From contig WTIB01000034.1 in the NCBI GenBank assembly GCA_011522905.1, positions 1-7,243 of the forward strand: DNA of 7,243 nt, given 5' to 3'. The position numbers and the translations under genes were made by a program. Below are positions 6,154 through 7,243 of this stretch, one piece after another (position 1 is the first letter of the stretch; each line of letters begins with the position of its first letter). The notes beneath the pieces were generated by a model. That model was not told where the DNA came from. It did not search any database and saw only the letters and a list, made by a program, of their open reading frames with translations. This DNA comes from Crocinitomicaceae bacterium. GTDB taxonomy: Bacteria; Bacteroidota; Bacteroidia; Flavobacteriales_D; Crocinitomicaceae.

Positions 6154-6246
6154 TCGTTATTGGAAGGGTTTAGTATCCAAGCGTTTAAGTAACTGGCTTT
6201 GCCCCCTTAATCGCTGAAAAATTAGGAATGTAAACAAATAATATAT
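6154..6246 (+). promoter_or_regulatory. Candidate structured RNA leader upstream of rpsB
   Basis: This 93-base gap can fold into two adjacent hairpins. The first pairs TTGGA (6160-6164) with TCCAA (6176-6180), with an 11-base loop containing GGG (6166-6168). The second pairs AGCG and TTAAG (6180-6183, 6185-6189) with CTTAA and CGCT (6206-6210, 6212-6215): nine Watson-Crick pairs around a single T-T mismatch. The two stems compete only for base 6180. The second loop (6190-6205) holds a possible mini-hairpin GGC-TTT-GCC (6195-6203) and a CCCC run (6202-6205) able to pair with the GGG of the first loop. No U-run follows, so it is not an ordinary terminator. In E. coli, S2 represses rpsB-tsf through a folded 5' leader; a similar role here is inference. 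I see no TAnnTTTG promoter in the gap. Confidence 0.5.
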
Positions 6247-7243
6247 ATGTCTAAATTATCTTTTGACCAATTGTTGGATGCAGGTGTGCATTTTGGCCAC
6301 CTAAAAAGAAAGTGGAATCCATCAATGGCCCCTTACATTTTCGAAGAGAAAAAAGGGATCCACATTATTGATTTAAATAAAACTTTAGTACACCTTGACC
6401 AGGCATGTTCAGCGATGAAACAAATCGCAAAGTCTGGAAAGAAAGTACTATTTGTTGCGACCAAAAAACAAGCTAAAGACATTGTTGCTGAAAAAATTAG
6501 CAATGTAAACATGCCTTTTGTTACTGAGAGATGGTCGGGAGGAATGTTGACCAATTTTCAAACCACGAGAAAATCTATTCGTAAGATGGCGACTATCGAT
6601 AAAATGAAATCAGATGGTTCGTGGGATACATTAAATAAAAGAGAGAAACTCTTCAAAACAAGACAGAGAGAAAAGCTTGAAAAAACCTTTGGCTCAATTT
6701 CAGATATGACAAGACAGCCAGCCGCGGTTTTTATTGTTGATATTCTCAAAGAGCACATTGCTCTTGCAGAAGCACGAAGATTGAATATACCAACCTTTGC
6801 CATGGTTGATACCAATTCAAATCCGAAATTAGTAGACTTTCCAATTCCATCAAATGACGATGCAAGTAAATCCATATCAATCATTATGGATGAGATTTGT
6901 AAAGCGATTCAAGAAGGATTGGAGGAACGAAAAACTTTAAAGGACAATCCGGAGAAAGCAAAAGCCTCAGAGGAAGAAGCGAGTAATTCAGCGAAAGTAT
7001 CCGAAAAAGAGGTTACTGAAGCTAAGGAAGAAGCTCCTGTCAAAGAGGAAGCTCCTGCCAAAGACGAAAAAGTAATCGAAGCTGCTGCTGAAGTGAAAGA
7101 AGAGGAAGCAAAAGAGGAAAAAGTAGAGAAAAAGCCTACGGCGAAAAAAGCTGCGACTAAAAAGCCTGCTGCCAAAAAAGCTACAGCGAAAAAGCCTGCT
7201 GCCAAAAAAGCTACAGCGAAAAAGCCTGCTGCCAAAAAAGCTA
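6247..7243 (+). CDS. rpsB: Small ribosomal subunit protein S2 (uS2) with long repetitive C-terminal extension, 3' end cut off by window
   Basis: S2 binds late to the 30S subunit, at the head-body junction, and is needed for S1 binding. I translated 332 codons from the ATG at 6247; no stop occurs before the window edge. The core is classical: LLDAGVHFGHLKRKWNP (9-25), MAPYIF (27-32), GIHIIDL (37-43), VLFVATKKQA (67-76), RWSGGMLTNFQT (95-106) and NIPTFAMVDTNSNP (180-193), ending near residue 225. A low-complexity extension follows: residues about 230-295 are rich in Glu, Lys, Ala and Val, and residues about 295-332 are almost purely Lys, Ala, Pro and Thr, with the 10-residue unit KKPAAKKATA repeated from 305 onward. 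Bacteroidota S2 proteins often carry some C-terminal extension, but this H1-like repeat tail is striking. The start is preceded by an A+T-rich stretch with no Shine-Dalgarno. tsf is expected downstream but lies outside the window. Confidence 0.95.
   Translation, partial: MSKLSFDQLLDAGVHFGHLKRKWNPSMAPYIFEEKKGIHIIDLNKTLVHLDQACSAMKQIAKSGKKVLFVATKKQAKDIVAEKISNVNMPFVTERWSGGMLTNFQTTRKSIRKMATIDKMKSDGSWDTLNKREKLFKTRQREKLEKTFGSISDMTRQPAAVFIVDILKEHIALAEARRLNIPTFAMVDTNSNPKLVDFPIPSNDDASKSISIIMDEICKAIQEGLEERKTLKDNPEKAKASEEEASNSAKVSEKEVTEAKEEAPVKEEAPAKDEKVIEAAAEVKEEEAKEEKVEKKPTAKKAATKKPAAKKATAKKPAAKKATAKKPAAKKA
7131..7243 (+). repeat. 30-bp tandem repeats at the 3' end of rpsB
   Basis: The sequence has a 30-base period here. 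Copies at 7161-7190 and 7191-7220 are identical, and the third, 7221-7243, is identical over the 23 bases visible. The preceding 30 bases (7131-7160) are a diverged copy with 7 mismatches by my count. The period keeps the reading frame and encodes ten residues (KKPAAKKATA) per unit. Because the array runs into the window edge, the total copy number is unknown. Confidence 0.93.

Noticed and set aside
6333..6884. Two further minus-strand frames opposite rpsB
   Set aside because: They lie fully within the well-supported S2 core and match no family I recognise.
6909..7235. Minus-strand open frame reading as repeated Ala/Phe-rich hydrophobic segments (AAGFFAVAFL)
   Set aside because: It is the antisense image of the Lys/Ala/Pro repeats in rpsB: AAA and GCC codons read backwards give Phe and Gly/Ala. 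The plus-strand S2 frame explains the sequence, and the apparent membrane segments are an artefact.

Overview
The window looks like chromosomal DNA from a member of the Bacteroidota, probably close to the Flavobacteriales. Four signs point there: low G+C content, a PorV/PorQ-type outer-membrane barrel of the kind linked to type IX secretion, an L13 protein starting with the flavobacterial-style MDTLSYKT, and a clear Bacteroidota-type promoter (TTTG, 19 bases, TATCTTTG) in front of the ribosomal genes. Shine-Dalgarno sequences are weak or absent, as is usual in this phylum. Gene order is housekeeping throughout. I see no transposase, phage gene, CRISPR array, tRNA or rRNA.

Layout. Bases 816 to 1 (minus strand) encode a PorV-like outer-membrane protein whose 3' end lies outside the window. 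A divergent gap of about 118 bp follows. Five plus-strand genes then run tightly together: pssA (phosphatidylserine synthase), purS (small subunit of FGAM synthase, overlapping pssA by 11 bp), an aldehyde dehydrogenase of the alpha-ketoglutaric-semialdehyde type, a membrane-anchored coiled-coil protein of unknown function, and a crotonase-fold protein. The gaps are -11, 4, 23 and 1 bp, so they probably form one transcript, although their products belong to unrelated pathways.

After a 100-bp gap with the promoter comes the ribosomal block rplM (L13, GTG start), rpsI (S9) and rpsB (S2). The rpsB gene is still open at the right edge. In related genomes tsf usually follows rpsB. Between rpsI and rpsB lies a 93-base gap that can fold into two hairpins with complementary loops, a reasonable candidate for an S2 autoregulatory leader.

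The most unusual feature is the 3' end of rpsB. The normal S2 core ends near residue 225. It is followed by a long Glu/Lys/Ala-rich segment and then a histone-H1-like Lys/Ala/Pro tail encoded by perfect 30-bp tandem repeats that continue past the window edge. I did not find a clearly new multi-gene system. The best leads are the S2 tail, the rpsB leader, and the unknown coiled-coil protein in the metabolic operon.
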